From assembly GCF_030691135.1 (NCBI RefSeq), contig NZ_JAUYFA010000052.1:61117-125116 (forward strand): a stretch of DNA of 64,000 nt, written 5' to 3'. This DNA is from Phreatobacter sp. GTDB taxonomy: Bacteria; Pseudomonadota; Alphaproteobacteria; Rhizobiales; Phreatobacteraceae. Under the pieces are notes generated by a model. It did not search any database. It was not told the origin of the DNA and saw only the letters and a program-made list of their open reading frames with translations. Of this stretch, positions 35,588 to 45,383 are shown one piece after another (position 1 is the stretch's first letter; the number at the start of each line of letters is the position of its first letter). Made by a program: the position numbers and the translations under genes.

Positions 35588-36829
35588 TCAGCCCATGAGA
35601 TGACGGGCCACCGCCATATAGGCGGGCAGCGACACGGGGTCGTTGGCGACGTTCCCGGCGACGGGATGCGAGGCGTAGCGGGCGATCACCATCTCCGCCT
35701 TCGGGTCGATATAGAGCGCCTGCCCGAACACGCCGCGCGCCATATAGGCCCCGTGGGCGTTGTGGCTTACCCACCACTGGCTCCTGTAGGACCAGCCGGG
35801 CAGGGTGGCATAGCCGGCCGGCGCGAATTTGTCGGGATCGCCGCCGCGGGCGATGGCGTCGGCGACGCCTTCCGGGAAGATCTGCCGGCCGTTGAAGGCG
35901 CCACGGTTGCGCATCACCTCGCCGAACCGGGCGAGATCGCGCGTCGTCGTGTTGAGGCCGCCGCCGCCGCTTTCGATGCCGAGCCGGTCGACGTGGTAGT
36001 AGGCATCCTCCTCCGCGCCCATCGGCTGCCAGATGCGGGTCGACAGCAATTCGCTCAGCGACTGGCCGCTGGCCCGCCGCAGGATCCAGGCGAGGACGTC
36101 GGTGTTGACCGTCTTGTAGGCGAAGACCCGGCCATGCTCGCCCTGCTTGCCGATGGTGGTGAGATAGTCGAGCAGCGGGAGCTGCGGCGTGCCGGGCAGC
36201 GGCGGCGCCATGCCGTTGGCGCGGCGGAGCGCGAAGATGTCCGAACTGGGATCGGTATAGATCTCCGAATAGGCGAGCCCGGTGGTCATATCCATGACCT
36301 CGCCCACCGTCGCGTCGCCGAAACCGCCGGCGGCGAGTTCGGGCACGTAGTGGGTGACCGGCGCCGCCGGATCAATCAGCCCGTCGGCGACGAGGATGCC
36401 GGCGAGCGTTCCTGTGAACGACTTCGTCACCGACATGCCGATATGCGGGATGTGCGGCTTGAGGGCGCCGAAATAGCGCTCGTAGACGAGCTTGCCTCGG
36501 TGCAGGACGACGATGCCGTCGGCATAGGTCTCGGCCAGGGCCGCGGCGAAGCTGATGGTCCGCCCGTCCATGGTGGTGACCGCCACGGGGCCGAGGTCGG
36601 TCTCGGCGCGGGGCAGGGGGGAGGCTGAGCCTTCGCCGCGCCAGACATTCACCGTCGGCACGATCTGGCGCACATGGCTCCACGACCAGCGTGACTGCGG
36701 GAAGGCGCGGAAGGAGCCGTCGGCATAGGTGATGGCCTTGTCGGCCGGGGGTGGGAAACCCGTCATCCAGCCGATCGCGACCGGGTCGCTCGCGGCGGCA
36801 TCGAGCGTTTCTGTCCGGGCGTCGGTCAT
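35588..36829 (-). CDS. Beta-lactamase-fold serine hydrolase
   Basis: 413 residues. The active-site SxxK is SVTKS (nucleophile Ser in GMSVTKSFTGTLAG), and the Tyr motif appears as YKTVNTD. This is the class C/esterase EstB-like family, which includes 6-aminohexanoate-dimer hydrolase types. No signal peptide, so it is probably cytoplasmic and not an antibiotic-resistance enzyme. The ATG at 36829 has AGGAG upstream. It stands alone between the protease and the amidohydrolase genes. Confidence 0.82.
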   Translation of the reverse strand: MTDARTETLDAAASDPVAIGWMTGFPPPADKAITYADGSFRAFPQSRWSWSHVRQIVPTVNVWRGEGSASPLPRAETDLGPVAVTTMDGRTISFAAALAETYADGIVVLHRGKLVYERYFGALKPHIPHIGMSVTKSFTGTLAGILVADGLIDPAAPVTHYVPELAAGGFGDATVGEVMDMTTGLAYSEIYTDPSSDIFALRRANGMAPPLPGTPQLPLLDYLTTIGKQGEHGRVFAYKTVNTDVLAWILRRASGQSLSELLSTRIWQPMGAEEDAYYHVDRLGIESGGGGLNTTTRDLARFGEVMRNRGAFNGRQIFPEGVADAIARGGDPDKFAPAGYATLPGWSYRSQWWVSHNAHGAYMARGVFGQALYIDPKAEMVIARYASHPVAGNVANDPVSLPAYMAVARHLMG

Positions 36830-37120
36830 GGAAGGGCTCCTGCGGGAAAGGTGGCGATGCGATGGGGTCGCCTGTCGGCGAACGGTGGACCGGGCCTCAT
36901 TCCGTCCCGGCCTGCGATACGTTCGTGCCAAAACATATTGAAGCCGGAGAAGATTGCTGTTCATTCTGCGGTGCGGGCGAAATGAAAGTCACCGACCATA
37001 ACGGCGGTGGGCGACAAATCCAGCCCGCGCAATGGAGAGGTGCCCGGCACCGCTGTGGCTTGCCGATGCAAAAACAGGCATGCCACAATGCTGGGCAGAT
37101 TGTATGCGAGGGTTGTTTAG

Positions 37121-38758
37121 ATGCCGATCCTGCCCAGGGCGGATGTCGTTTTGCGTGGCGGCCGTGTTTTCGTGGCCTATGGCGAGCCGGTCGTCGAGGC
37201 CATCGCGCTGTGGTCGGGCAAGGTCCTGGCGGTGGGCTCCTCCGCCGACATGGAGCCCCTGATCGGCCCGGCGACCAGGGTCGTCGAGCTGCGCGGCCGT
37301 CTCGCCACCCCGGGCCTGTTCGAGGCGCACGCCCACCTCCTGCCGATGGGCCTTTCCATGGCCGAGGTCGACGCGCGGCCTCAGAAGGCCGACACCCTCG
37401 ACGCGCTGCTCGGCCTCATCCGCGCGGCGGCAGCGACCAAGAAACCCGGCGAGTGGATCCTCGCCCGCGGCTATGACGATTCCAAGCTCGACATCCGTCG
37501 CCACCCGCATCGGACCGAGCTCGACCAGGCGGCGCCGGACCATCCGGTCTATCTGGTGCGCACCTGCGGCCATCTCGCCGTCGCCAACACCCTGGCGCTG
37601 AAGATCGCCGGGGTCACCACGGCGAGCCCTGTCCCCGCCGGCGGCGCCATCGAGCAGACCAACGGTTCGCTCACCGGCCTGATGGCCGAGAACGGCCGCC
37701 AGCCGGTGCAGGCCGTGCTGCCGGCCTATACCGACGATGACCATGTCGCCGCCATCGAGCGCGGCGCGAAATACATGAACACATTCGGCATCACCTCGAC
37801 CATGGATGCCGCCGTCGGCATGCGCTCCGGCTACCGGGAGATCGTCTCCTACCGCAATGCCGTGCGGACCGGCCGCCAGCCGATCCGCGTCACCCAGTGC
37901 CTGCTCGATAGTCCCGGCGGCATTCTCGATCGCTGCTACGAGGAAGGGCTCGTCACCGGCTCGGGCGACGACATGCTTCGCATCGGCCCGGTGAAGATCT
38001 TCACCGACGGCTCCGCCGGCGGCAAGACGGCGGCCATGACCGCGCCCTATGCCGGCGACGAGGAGACCCACGGCATCTATTGCCTCACCGACAAGGAGAT
38101 GGAGGAGGCGACCCTGGCGGTCCATGCCAAGGGCTACCAGCTCGCCGTCCACGCCATCGGCGACGGCGCCATCGAGCAGACCCTCGTCGCCATGGAGAAG
38201 GCGCTGGCGAAATATCCCGACGCCGACCGCCGCCACCGCATCGAACATTGCGGCTTCAACACCATGGACCAGATGAAGCGCATGCGGGCCGCCGGCATCG
38301 AGCCGGTGCCGCAGCCGGTCTTCATCTACGATTTCGGCGAGCTCTATCGGCAGGTCATGCCGGACGCCCGCCCGGAGACCAGCTATCCCATGAAGACCTG
38401 GATCGACATGGGCTTCCAGCCGGCCGCTTCGACCGACGCGCCGGTCTGCGATGCCAATGTCTGGCCGAACCTTTTCACCATGCTGACGCGCAAGACGCAC
38501 AAGGGCTCGGTGATCGGTGCCGGCGAGGCGATCTCCATCGAGCGCGCCATCCAGGCCTACACCGCCTTCGGCGCCTACGTGAACAAGTGCGAAGACCATC
38601 GCGGCACGCTGAAGCCCGGCATGGTCGCCGATGTCGCAGTCTTCTCGCGCGACTTGCTCACCGCCTCGCCAGAGGTGATCCTGTCGGATACGCGCTGCGA
38701 CCTCACCATTCTCGGCGGCGCCTGCGTCCATGACGCGACCGGCGAGTGGAAGGGCTGA
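37121..38758 (+). CDS. Metal-dependent amidohydrolase, YtcJ-like (Amidohydro_3)
   Basis: 545 residues. The composite N- and C-terminal beta sandwich encloses a TIM barrel. Metal ligands are seen as FEAHAH, a His in VHAIGDGA, a His in RIEHCGF and an Asp in ASTDAPV. It hydrolyses an amide or cyclic amide of unknown identity. It lies five bases before the permease gene of a peptide-type importer, so the substrate is probably what that importer brings in. GAGGG lies upstream of the ATG. Confidence 0.85.
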   Translation: MPILPRADVVLRGGRVFVAYGEPVVEAIALWSGKVLAVGSSADMEPLIGPATRVVELRGRLATPGLFEAHAHLLPMGLSMAEVDARPQKADTLDALLGLIRAAAATKKPGEWILARGYDDSKLDIRRHPHRTELDQAAPDHPVYLVRTCGHLAVANTLALKIAGVTTASPVPAGGAIEQTNGSLTGLMAENGRQPVQAVLPAYTDDDHVAAIERGAKYMNTFGITSTMDAAVGMRSGYREIVSYRNAVRTGRQPIRVTQCLLDSPGGILDRCYEEGLVTGSGDDMLRIGPVKIFTDGSAGGKTAAMTAPYAGDEETHGIYCLTDKEMEEATLAVHAKGYQLAVHAIGDGAIEQTLVAMEKALAKYPDADRRHRIEHCGFNTMDQMKRMRAAGIEPVPQPVFIYDFGELYRQVMPDARPETSYPMKTWIDMGFQPAASTDAPVCDANVWPNLFTMLTRKTHKGSVIGAGEAISIERAIQAYTAFGAYVNKCEDHRGTLKPGMVADVAVFSRDLLTASPEVILSDTRCDLTILGGACVHDATGEWKG

Positions 38759-38763
38759 CCAGC

Positions 38764-39705
38764 ATGGGCGTTCACCTTCTGCACCGTGCCGCGCTGTCCA
38801 TCCCGGTCCTGTTCGGCGTCCTGCTGCTCGGCTTCATGCTGCTGCAACTCGTGCCCGGCGACGTCGCCCAGGTCATCGCCGGCCCGCAGGCCACGCCGGA
38901 GGTCATCGAGCAGATCCGCAAGGATCTCGGCCTCGACCGGTCACGCGTGATCCAGTTCTTCATCTATATCAGCCGGGTGGCGCAGGGCGATCTCGGCTAC
39001 TCGATGATCAACAACACGCCCGTGATCCAGGAACTCGGCGAGGCCATCGGCCCGACCTTCGAGCTGATGCTGGGCTCGCTCATCTTCTCCGTTCCGATCG
39101 GCATCGCCCTTGGCACGATCGCCGCCGTCAACCGCGGCCGCGCCCTCGACCGCATCATCATCGCCATCGCGGTCTTCGGCGTCTCGATGCCGGTCTTCTT
39201 CATCGGCCTGATGCTGATCATGTATGTCGGCTATCATTGGGAACTGCTGCCCTTCCTCGGGCGTGCCGGTCCGCTCTGGACGCTCGACGGCCTCGCCCAT
39301 GCGGCGCTCCCCTCGCTGACCCTCGGCCTCATCTTCATCGGCCCCGTGGCGCGCATGACGCGCACCGCCGCCCTCGAGGTGATGAATGCCGACTATGTCC
39401 GCACCGCCAGGGCCAAGGGCCTCGCCGAACACACGGTGATCATCCGCCATGTGCTGCGCAACGCGCTGATCCCGGTCGTCACCCTCATCGGCCTGCAGGC
39501 CGGCTATCTCCTCGGCGGCGCCGTCGTCACCGAGACCATCTTCTCCTGGCCGGGCGTCGGCCGTCTCGCCGTCGGCGCCATCCTGGCGCGCGACCTGCCT
39601 CTCGCCCAGGGCTCCATCCTGATCCTCGCGGTCTCCTTCATCGTGATCAATCTCTTCGTCGACGTTCTCTACGGCTTCCTCGATCCCCGGGTGGGCAAGC
39701 GATGA
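38764..39705 (+). CDS. ABC transporter permease, DppB/OppB type
   Basis: 313 residues, six helices. The N-terminal helix is followed by the OppB signature GDVAQVIAGPQATPEVIEQI and the EAA loop TARAKGLAEHTVIIRHVLRNALIPV. Moves peptides, opines or nickel-type cargo. The ATG at 38764 is chosen, five bases after the amidohydrolase stop; the stop overlaps the next permease start by four bases. Confidence 0.92.
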   Translation: MGVHLLHRAALSIPVLFGVLLLGFMLLQLVPGDVAQVIAGPQATPEVIEQIRKDLGLDRSRVIQFFIYISRVAQGDLGYSMINNTPVIQELGEAIGPTFELMLGSLIFSVPIGIALGTIAAVNRGRALDRIIIAIAVFGVSMPVFFIGLMLIMYVGYHWELLPFLGRAGPLWTLDGLAHAALPSLTLGLIFIGPVARMTRTAALEVMNADYVRTARAKGLAEHTVIIRHVLRNALIPVVTLIGLQAGYLLGGAVVTETIFSWPGVGRLAVGAILARDLPLAQGSILILAVSFIVINLFVDVLYGFLDPRVGKR

Positions 39706-40592
39706 CCGCCGTGACCGCAAACGAGCCCGTCGTGGCCCCCCGCCGCTACGGCAACCTGCGCCGCCTGTTCCGCGACAAGCTGGCGATCACCGCGGCCGTG
39801 CTCCTCGTCCTCCTCATCCTCGCCGCCCTGCTGGCGCCCTGGCTCGCCCCCAACGATCCCTATCTGACCAACACGCGGTTGCGCATGCTCCCGCCGGTCT
39901 GGGAGACGCGCGGGCGCTGGGAGTTCCTGATGGGAACTGACGGGCTCGGGCGCTGCATGCTCTCGCGCCTGCTCTACGGGCTGCGCGCCACCTTGATGAT
40001 GGGCGTCGTCGCGACCGCGATCGGTGGATCGATCGGCCTGCTCCTCGGCCTCTTCGCCGCCTTCTACCGGCGGCTCGACGGCCTGATCATGCACCTGTCG
40101 GACATCCTCCTGTCGTTCCCGGCGATCCTTCTCGGCCTGTCCTTCGCGGCCGTCGTCGGCCCCGGCATGACGGCGGTCGTCATCTCGCTCGCGGTGGCCA
40201 CGATCCCCACGGTGGTGCGCGTCACCCGCGCCTCGGCGCTGGTGGTCATGGGCCAGGACTTCATCGAGGCCGGGCGGTCGATCGGCCTCGACGACCGCAC
40301 GCTGCTGGTCCGCTATCTCGCGCTCAACTGCATCTCGTCGGTCTTCGTCTACATGACGCTGCGCTTCGGCCAGGTGATCCTGCTGGGATCGGCCCTGTCC
40401 TTCCTCGGCCTCGGCGCCCAGCCGCCGGTCGCCGAACTCGGCACCATGGCCTCGGCCGGGCGCAACGAGCTCTTCCTCGCCCCGCATATCGCGGTGATGC
40501 CGAGCCTCGTCATCGTCTTGCTGGTGCTCTGCGCCAACCTTCTCGGCGACGCGCTGCGCGACATGCTCGACCCGCGGCTCAGACACACCTGA
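39702..40592 (+). CDS. ABC transporter permease, DppC/OppC type
   Basis: 296 residues, six helices. N-terminal OppC_N region, then GTDGLGRCMLSRLLYGLRATL and the EAA region EAGRSIGLDDRTLLVRYLALN. Forms the channel with the DppB-type protein, to which it is translationally coupled (ATGA). No ATPase genes follow, so the importer must share ATPases encoded elsewhere. Confidence 0.92.
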   Translation: MTAVTANEPVVAPRRYGNLRRLFRDKLAITAAVLLVLLILAALLAPWLAPNDPYLTNTRLRMLPPVWETRGRWEFLMGTDGLGRCMLSRLLYGLRATLMMGVVATAIGGSIGLLLGLFAAFYRRLDGLIMHLSDILLSFPAILLGLSFAAVVGPGMTAVVISLAVATIPTVVRVTRASALVVMGQDFIEAGRSIGLDDRTLLVRYLALNCISSVFVYMTLRFGQVILLGSALSFLGLGAQPPVAELGTMASAGRNELFLAPHIAVMPSLVIVLLVLCANLLGDALRDMLDPRLRHT

Positions 40593-40662
40593 GCCGTCGA
40601 CAGCCAAGGGCCCGGATCAACAGGGGCCGGAACAGAACCCACGTCTTCAGAGGAGTTGGGAC

Positions 40663-42258
40663 ATGAGTATGAAACGACTTGCAATGCTGGCCACCGCCAT
40701 TGCCGGGGGCCTCGCCATGGCCACTCCGGCCCTGGCTCAGGCGCAGAACACGCTGACCATCGTCCGCGAGGTCGATTCCGACCGCTACGACCCGCATCGC
40801 TCGACGGCGCGCGCCGCCTCCGAGGTGCTGTTCATGCTCGCCGACACGCTGGTGTCGCTCGACCACGACATGACCTCGATCAAGCCGGGCCTCGCCGAGA
40901 GCTGGACCGTGTCGCCCGACGGCAAGGTCTACACCTTCAAGCTGCGCTCCGACGTGAAGTTCTGCGACGGCAAGGCGATGACCGCCGACGACGTGGTCTA
41001 TTCGCTGAAGCGCTGGATCGACCCGGCCACCCGCTCGCCGGTGCGCTGGCGTGCCGGCCCGGTCGAGGACATCATCGCCAAGGACGCGACGACAGTCGAG
41101 TACCGCCTGACCGCGCCCTTCTCCGAGCTCCTCTACCAGCTCACCCAGAGCTTCGCCGTCGTCATCGACAAGGCCAATGTGGACGCCCTCGGCGCTGATT
41201 TCGGCGTGCGCGGCTTCAACGGCACCGGCCCCTATTGCTGGGGCGAATGGCGTCCGCGCAACGACATGCGCCTGCGCCGCCATGATGCCTATCGCTGGGG
41301 CCCGCCGATCTACGAGAACCGCGGCCCGGCCCATATCCAGGAGATTGTCTGGCGCATCGTGCCGGAAGAGAACACCCGCCTCGCGGCGGTGCTGACCGGC
41401 CAGAGCCAGGCGACCCAGTACGTGCCCTATTCGGGCATGGCGCAGATCCGCGCCAACCGGAACCTGCGCATCGTCGACAATCCGGCGGCGTTCTGGACCT
41501 ATTTCATCGGCTTCAAGGTCGACAAGGCCGGCGTCGACGATCCCGCCGTCCGGCGCGCCATGGTCATGGCCGTCGACCAGGAGGCCATCTCCCGCGACAT
41601 CAATTTCGGTGAGACGGAGCCGGCCTATTCCTACATCCACCAGACGGCGACCGACTGGAACAAGGCCGTCGACTCGCGCCTGATCCGCACCAATGTCGCC
41701 GAGGCCAACCGCATCCTCGACGAGGCCGGCTGGGTTCGCGGCGCCGACGGCTTCCGCTCGAAGAACGGCGTCCGTCTGTCGCCGCTCGCCTATGGCTTCA
41801 CCGGCTCGACCTGGCAGAAGCTGATGGAGACGGTGCAGGGCGACCTTCGCAAGATCGGCGTCGACCTGCGCATCCAGCTCTTCGATGCGACGGTGGCCTG
41901 GGGCAAGCTCGCCACGCAGGAGTTCGACATGTTCGGCATGTCCTTCCCCTACATCACCGCCGGCGACGCGCTGAACCTCTACTTCCGTTCGACCAATGCG
42001 CCAACGCCGAACCGGATGAACTGGAAGGACTCCGACACCGACCGTCTGCTGCAGACCGGCATGACCGCCGTCTCCGACGCCGATCGTGCGGCGGCTTACG
42101 GCCAGGTGCTCCAGCAGGTGCATGACGCGGCTGTCTGGATTCCGCTCTACCACGAACCGATGAAGGTGGCGGCGACCTCGCGCCTCGCTCCCTTCAAGGC
42201 CCACAACATCTACGGCTGCGGCTTCTACAAGGGCCTCGACCTGCGCTTCACACGCTGA
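40663..42258 (+). CDS. ABC transporter substrate-binding protein, family 5 (dipeptide/opine type)
   Basis: 531 residues. Sec signal 1-26 (ATPALA-QA), mature part with the family 5 landmarks GLAESWTVSPDGKVYTFKLR, FCDGKAMTADDVVYSLKRW and FNGTGPYCW. Large three-lobed receptors of this family bind peptides, opines, nickel or glycosides. Belongs to the importer encoded just upstream (70 bp gap). Confidence 0.92.
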   Translation: MSMKRLAMLATAIAGGLAMATPALAQAQNTLTIVREVDSDRYDPHRSTARAASEVLFMLADTLVSLDHDMTSIKPGLAESWTVSPDGKVYTFKLRSDVKFCDGKAMTADDVVYSLKRWIDPATRSPVRWRAGPVEDIIAKDATTVEYRLTAPFSELLYQLTQSFAVVIDKANVDALGADFGVRGFNGTGPYCWGEWRPRNDMRLRRHDAYRWGPPIYENRGPAHIQEIVWRIVPEENTRLAAVLTGQSQATQYVPYSGMAQIRANRNLRIVDNPAAFWTYFIGFKVDKAGVDDPAVRRAMVMAVDQEAISRDINFGETEPAYSYIHQTATDWNKAVDSRLIRTNVAEANRILDEAGWVRGADGFRSKNGVRLSPLAYGFTGSTWQKLMETVQGDLRKIGVDLRIQLFDATVAWGKLATQEFDMFGMSFPYITAGDALNLYFRSTNAPTPNRMNWKDSDTDRLLQTGMTAVSDADRAAAYGQVLQQVHDAAVWIPLYHEPMKVAATSRLAPFKAHNIYGCGFYKGLDLRFTR

Positions 42259-42349
42259 TGTGACGACCTCTCCGGCCGGGCGCCCCGTGCGCCCGGCCGT
42301 TCGTCTTGCGCCGTCCAGAAGAACCCGACACGCCCCGAGAGAACGCCCG

Positions 42350-43801
42350 ATGCCCGTTACCCTGATCAAGAACGCCGCCTGGGTCGTCGCCTTCGACGGC
42401 CGCAAGCACACCTATATGCAGGGGGCCGACGTCGCCTTCGAGGACGACAGGATCATCCATGTCGGCCCGGGCTTTTCCGGCAAGGCCGCGACGACCATCG
42501 ACGGTGCGGGCATGCTGGTCATGCCGGGCCTCGTCAACGTCCATTCCCATCCGGCCTCCGAGCCGATGGCCAAGGGCTGGAACGACGAACTCGGCTCGCC
42601 GAGGCTCTACCAGTCGGCGCTCTATGAATTCATGCCGCTGTTCCGCGCCGATTCCGGCGGTGCCCCGGACATGGAGGCGATCCCCGCCTCCGCCACGGTC
42701 GCCTATTCCGAGCTGCTGCTCTCCGGCGTCACCACCCTGGTCGACATGTCGGTCGCCTGGGACGGCTGGCTCGACACCTTCGCCGCCTCCGGCCTGCGCG
42801 GCGTCCTCTCGCCCATGTACCGCTCGGCCCGCTGGTTCACCAGGAACGGCCATGTGGTCGAATATGAATGGGCCAAGGACGAGGGCGTCCCCGCCATGGA
42901 AGCGGCGATGAAGGTGCTCGAGACGGCGGCCAAGCACCCCTCGGGCCGCATGTCAGGCATGGTCTCGCCGAGCCAGATCGACACCTGCACCCCCGGTCTC
43001 ATCAAGGCGAGCTTCGCCGAGGCCAAGAAGCGCAAGCTGCCCTTCCAGATCCACGCGGCGCAGTCAGTGGTCGAGTTCCACGAGATCACCCGCCGCCACG
43101 GCATGACGCCGGTCGAATGGCTCGGCTCGCTGGGTGTCCTCTCCGACCGCTCGCTGATCGGCCACGGCATCTTCATGGACCACCACACCTCGGCCCAATG
43201 GCCGCGCCGTGACGATCTTCAGGATCTGGTGGATAGCGGCACCACGGTCGCCCATTGCCCGACCGTGTTCCAGCGCCGCGGCATCGCCCTGCAGACCTTC
43301 GGCGAATATGTCCGCCGCGGCGTCAACATGGCCATCGGCACCGACACCTATCCGCACAACATGATCGAGGAGATGCGCCACGTCGCGATCATGTCCCGCG
43401 TCGTCGGCGAGGACGTCTATGACGTCCGCTCCACCGACGTCTTCAATGCCGCGACCCTCGGCGGCGCCAAGGCGCTGGGCCGCAAGGATATCGGCCGCCT
43501 TTCGGTCGGCGCCAAGGCCGACATCGTGCTGGTCGATGTCACCCACGCCTCCATGCGGCCGCTGCGCGATCCCGTCCGCTCGATGATCTATTCGGCAGCC
43601 GAGCGCGCCATCCGCACCGTCTTCGTCGACGGCCAGAAGGTGGTCGACGGCGGCAAGGTGCTGACCATGGACCTCGACGCCGCCTCCGAGAAGCTGGAGG
43701 CCGCCCAGCGCCGCGCCGAGGCCGGCGTCAAGGCGCTCGACTGGGCGAAGCGCGACCACATGAAGATCTCGCCGCTGATGTTCCCGCCGGCGAAGGGGTG
43801 A
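42350..43801 (+). CDS. Amidohydrolase, AtzA/TrzA/SsnA-like deaminase family
   Basis: 483 residues. Metal ligands VNVHSH, FQIHAAQ, the IGHGIFMDHH segment and GTDTYP, with a HCPTVFQ loop, are those of the chlorohydrolase/guanine-deaminase subgroup. It probably removes an amino or similar group from a nitrogenous ring or side chain. The ATG at 42350 has a GAGAGAA site; the frame is open 30 codons further but without conservation. Last gene of the importer block; with the amidohydrolase at its head it brackets the transporter. Confidence 0.85.
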   Translation: MPVTLIKNAAWVVAFDGRKHTYMQGADVAFEDDRIIHVGPGFSGKAATTIDGAGMLVMPGLVNVHSHPASEPMAKGWNDELGSPRLYQSALYEFMPLFRADSGGAPDMEAIPASATVAYSELLLSGVTTLVDMSVAWDGWLDTFAASGLRGVLSPMYRSARWFTRNGHVVEYEWAKDEGVPAMEAAMKVLETAAKHPSGRMSGMVSPSQIDTCTPGLIKASFAEAKKRKLPFQIHAAQSVVEFHEITRRHGMTPVEWLGSLGVLSDRSLIGHGIFMDHHTSAQWPRRDDLQDLVDSGTTVAHCPTVFQRRGIALQTFGEYVRRGVNMAIGTDTYPHNMIEEMRHVAIMSRVVGEDVYDVRSTDVFNAATLGGAKALGRKDIGRLSVGAKADIVLVDVTHASMRPLRDPVRSMIYSAAERAIRTVFVDGQKVVDGGKVLTMDLDAASEKLEAAQRRAEAGVKALDWAKRDHMKISPLMFPPAKG

Positions 43802-43838
43802 GGTCCGATCGGGCCGGGGTCGGAACGCCCCACCCTGA

Positions 43839-43861
43839 CCCTCCCCGCTGCGCGGGGAGGG
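43839..43861. repeat. Palindromic repeat element, left copy
   Basis: Perfect ten-base stem (CCCTCCCCGC and GCGGGGAGGG, loop TGC) 38 bp after the amidohydrolase stop. Together with the hairpin at 43938-43965 it forms a facing pair of GC-rich elements of the REP/BIME kind. Confidence 0.6.
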
Positions 43862-43937
43862 GGACTACCACGTCTCTCCTTGTCGCGACGGTCGCGCCAG
43901 GCTCCTCCCGGCAAGATGACCCGCGACGTCGAAGTCC

Positions 43938-43965
43938 CCCTCTCCTCGCGTGAGCGAGGGGAGGG
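43938..43965. repeat. Palindromic repeat element, right copy
   Basis: Twelve-base stem with one G-T-type mismatch (CCCTCTCCTCGC and GCGAGGGGAGGG, loop GTGA), followed by GTGCGGGTGGGG. It mirrors the CACCCTGACC... left copy 77 bp away. Between convergent genes, so it may also stop transcription. Confidence 0.6.
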
Positions 43966-44006
43966 TGCGGGTGGGGCCTTCCAGACCCCCGGGCCCGCCC
44001 CCGCCC

Positions 44007-45137
44007 TTAGCCCCAGACCTCGCGCGCCACCGCGACGATCATTTCCAGCTTCCGCCACTGCTCGTCCTCGGCCAGCGTATTGCCCTCCTCGGTCGAGGCG
44101 AAGCCGCATTGCGGCGACAGGCACAGCTGCTCCAGCGGAACGAATCTCGCCGCCTCGTCGATCCTGCGCTTGATGTCGTCCTTGGATTCCAGCACGCCGG
44201 TCTTCGAGGTGACGAGGCCGAGCACCACCGCCTTGCCCCTCGGCAGGAAGCGCAGCGGCTCGAAGCCGCCGGCCCGCTCGGTGTCCCATTCCATGAAATA
44301 GGCGTCCACCGGCATGGTGTTGAAAAGGAGCTCGGCGATCGGCTCGTAGCCGCCGGAGGCGACGAAGGTGGAGCGGAAATTGCCGCGGCACAGATGCATG
44401 GTGATGGCGAGGTCCTTCGGCCGGCCGCCGATGGCCGCCGTCACCATCGCCGCATAGATGGCACCCTGCGCCTCGGGGTCGTCGCCCCGCTCGGCCAGCA
44501 TCTGCTTCTGTTCGGGGTCGCAGAGATAGGCGAAGGAGACATCGTCGAGCTGCAGGTAGCGACAGCCGGCGTCGTGGAAGGCGTGGACGGCCTGGCGATA
44601 GGCCTGGCCGAGATCCTCGTAATAATCGGCCATGTCGGGATAGAGGCCCATATTGATGAGCTTCCGCCCGCCCCGGTAATGCAGCATCGACGGCGAGGGG
44701 ATGGTCATCTTCGCCGTGCGCGTCGTGTTCGCCTTCAGGAACTTGAAGTGCTCGATGAAGGGATGGGTCGAGAAGCCGATCCTGCCCGTCACCCTTGGCG
44801 CTTCGGCCTTGGTCTGCACCCCGGCGAACTGGATGCCCTGGTCGAGCTCCACCCGGGTGACGCCGTCGAGCTGCCAGAGGAAATCATAGTGCCACCAGGA
44901 GCGGCGATACTCGCCGTCGGTGATCGCCTGCAGGCCGATCGCCTCCTGCCGGGCGATCAGCGTCTTGATCTCGGCATCCTCCACCGTGCGAAGGCCGAGC
45001 GCGTCCAGCTTGCCGGCCGCATGGGCGGCGCGCGCCTCCTTCAGCGGCTGGGACCGCAGCAGCGAGCCGACCTGGTCGGCGCGGAAGGGTCCGGCCTTGC
45101 CGGGAAGAACGGAGGCGGGCGTGGTCGTGATGCTCAT
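44007..45137 (-). CDS. MetE-like cobalamin-independent methyltransferase family protein
   Basis: 376 residues, the length of the catalytic half of MetE (YxjG-like) without the N-terminal folate domain. Zinc ligands are in MHLCRGN (His, Cys), ...EWD (Glu) and SPQCGFAS (Cys). ADQVGSLLRS and DGEYRRSWWHYDF match the family. It may transfer a methyl group to homocysteine or act on a different thiol or sulfur compound; short MetE forms often lack full methionine synthase activity. AGGGGGA precedes the start. Confidence 0.8.
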   Translation of the reverse strand: MSITTTPASVLPGKAGPFRADQVGSLLRSQPLKEARAAHAAGKLDALGLRTVEDAEIKTLIARQEAIGLQAITDGEYRRSWWHYDFLWQLDGVTRVELDQGIQFAGVQTKAEAPRVTGRIGFSTHPFIEHFKFLKANTTRTAKMTIPSPSMLHYRGGRKLINMGLYPDMADYYEDLGQAYRQAVHAFHDAGCRYLQLDDVSFAYLCDPEQKQMLAERGDDPEAQGAIYAAMVTAAIGGRPKDLAITMHLCRGNFRSTFVASGGYEPIAELLFNTMPVDAYFMEWDTERAGGFEPLRFLPRGKAVVLGLVTSKTGVLESKDDIKRRIDEAARFVPLEQLCLSPQCGFASTEEGNTLAEDEQWRKLEMIVAVAREVWG

Positions 45138-45383
45138 CGGTATTCCCCCTGGCGGACCCCTGGCCCGGTCCCTTGCGGCCGGCGGCGGTCTTCTGGACAG
45201 CGAGAATAAGACGGAATCCGCCGCCCGGCCATGCAGCGCCTGCGTCGGCGGAGCCTCGGCGCGGGCATCGGTGCAAGCCCGGCTTGCGGCACGGCCAGCC
45301 CGGGCCTCTTGCCCGGCGGCGACTTCCGGCCGATCTAGGCATCAACGACAAGCGGCCCCCGCCGCATCACGCGAGGACGAGCC

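Noticed and set aside
32712..35603. 963-codon plus-strand frame across the PAP2 and protease genes
   Set aside because: Runs in another frame over one real gene and antisense to another; no domain, composition typical of a shadow.
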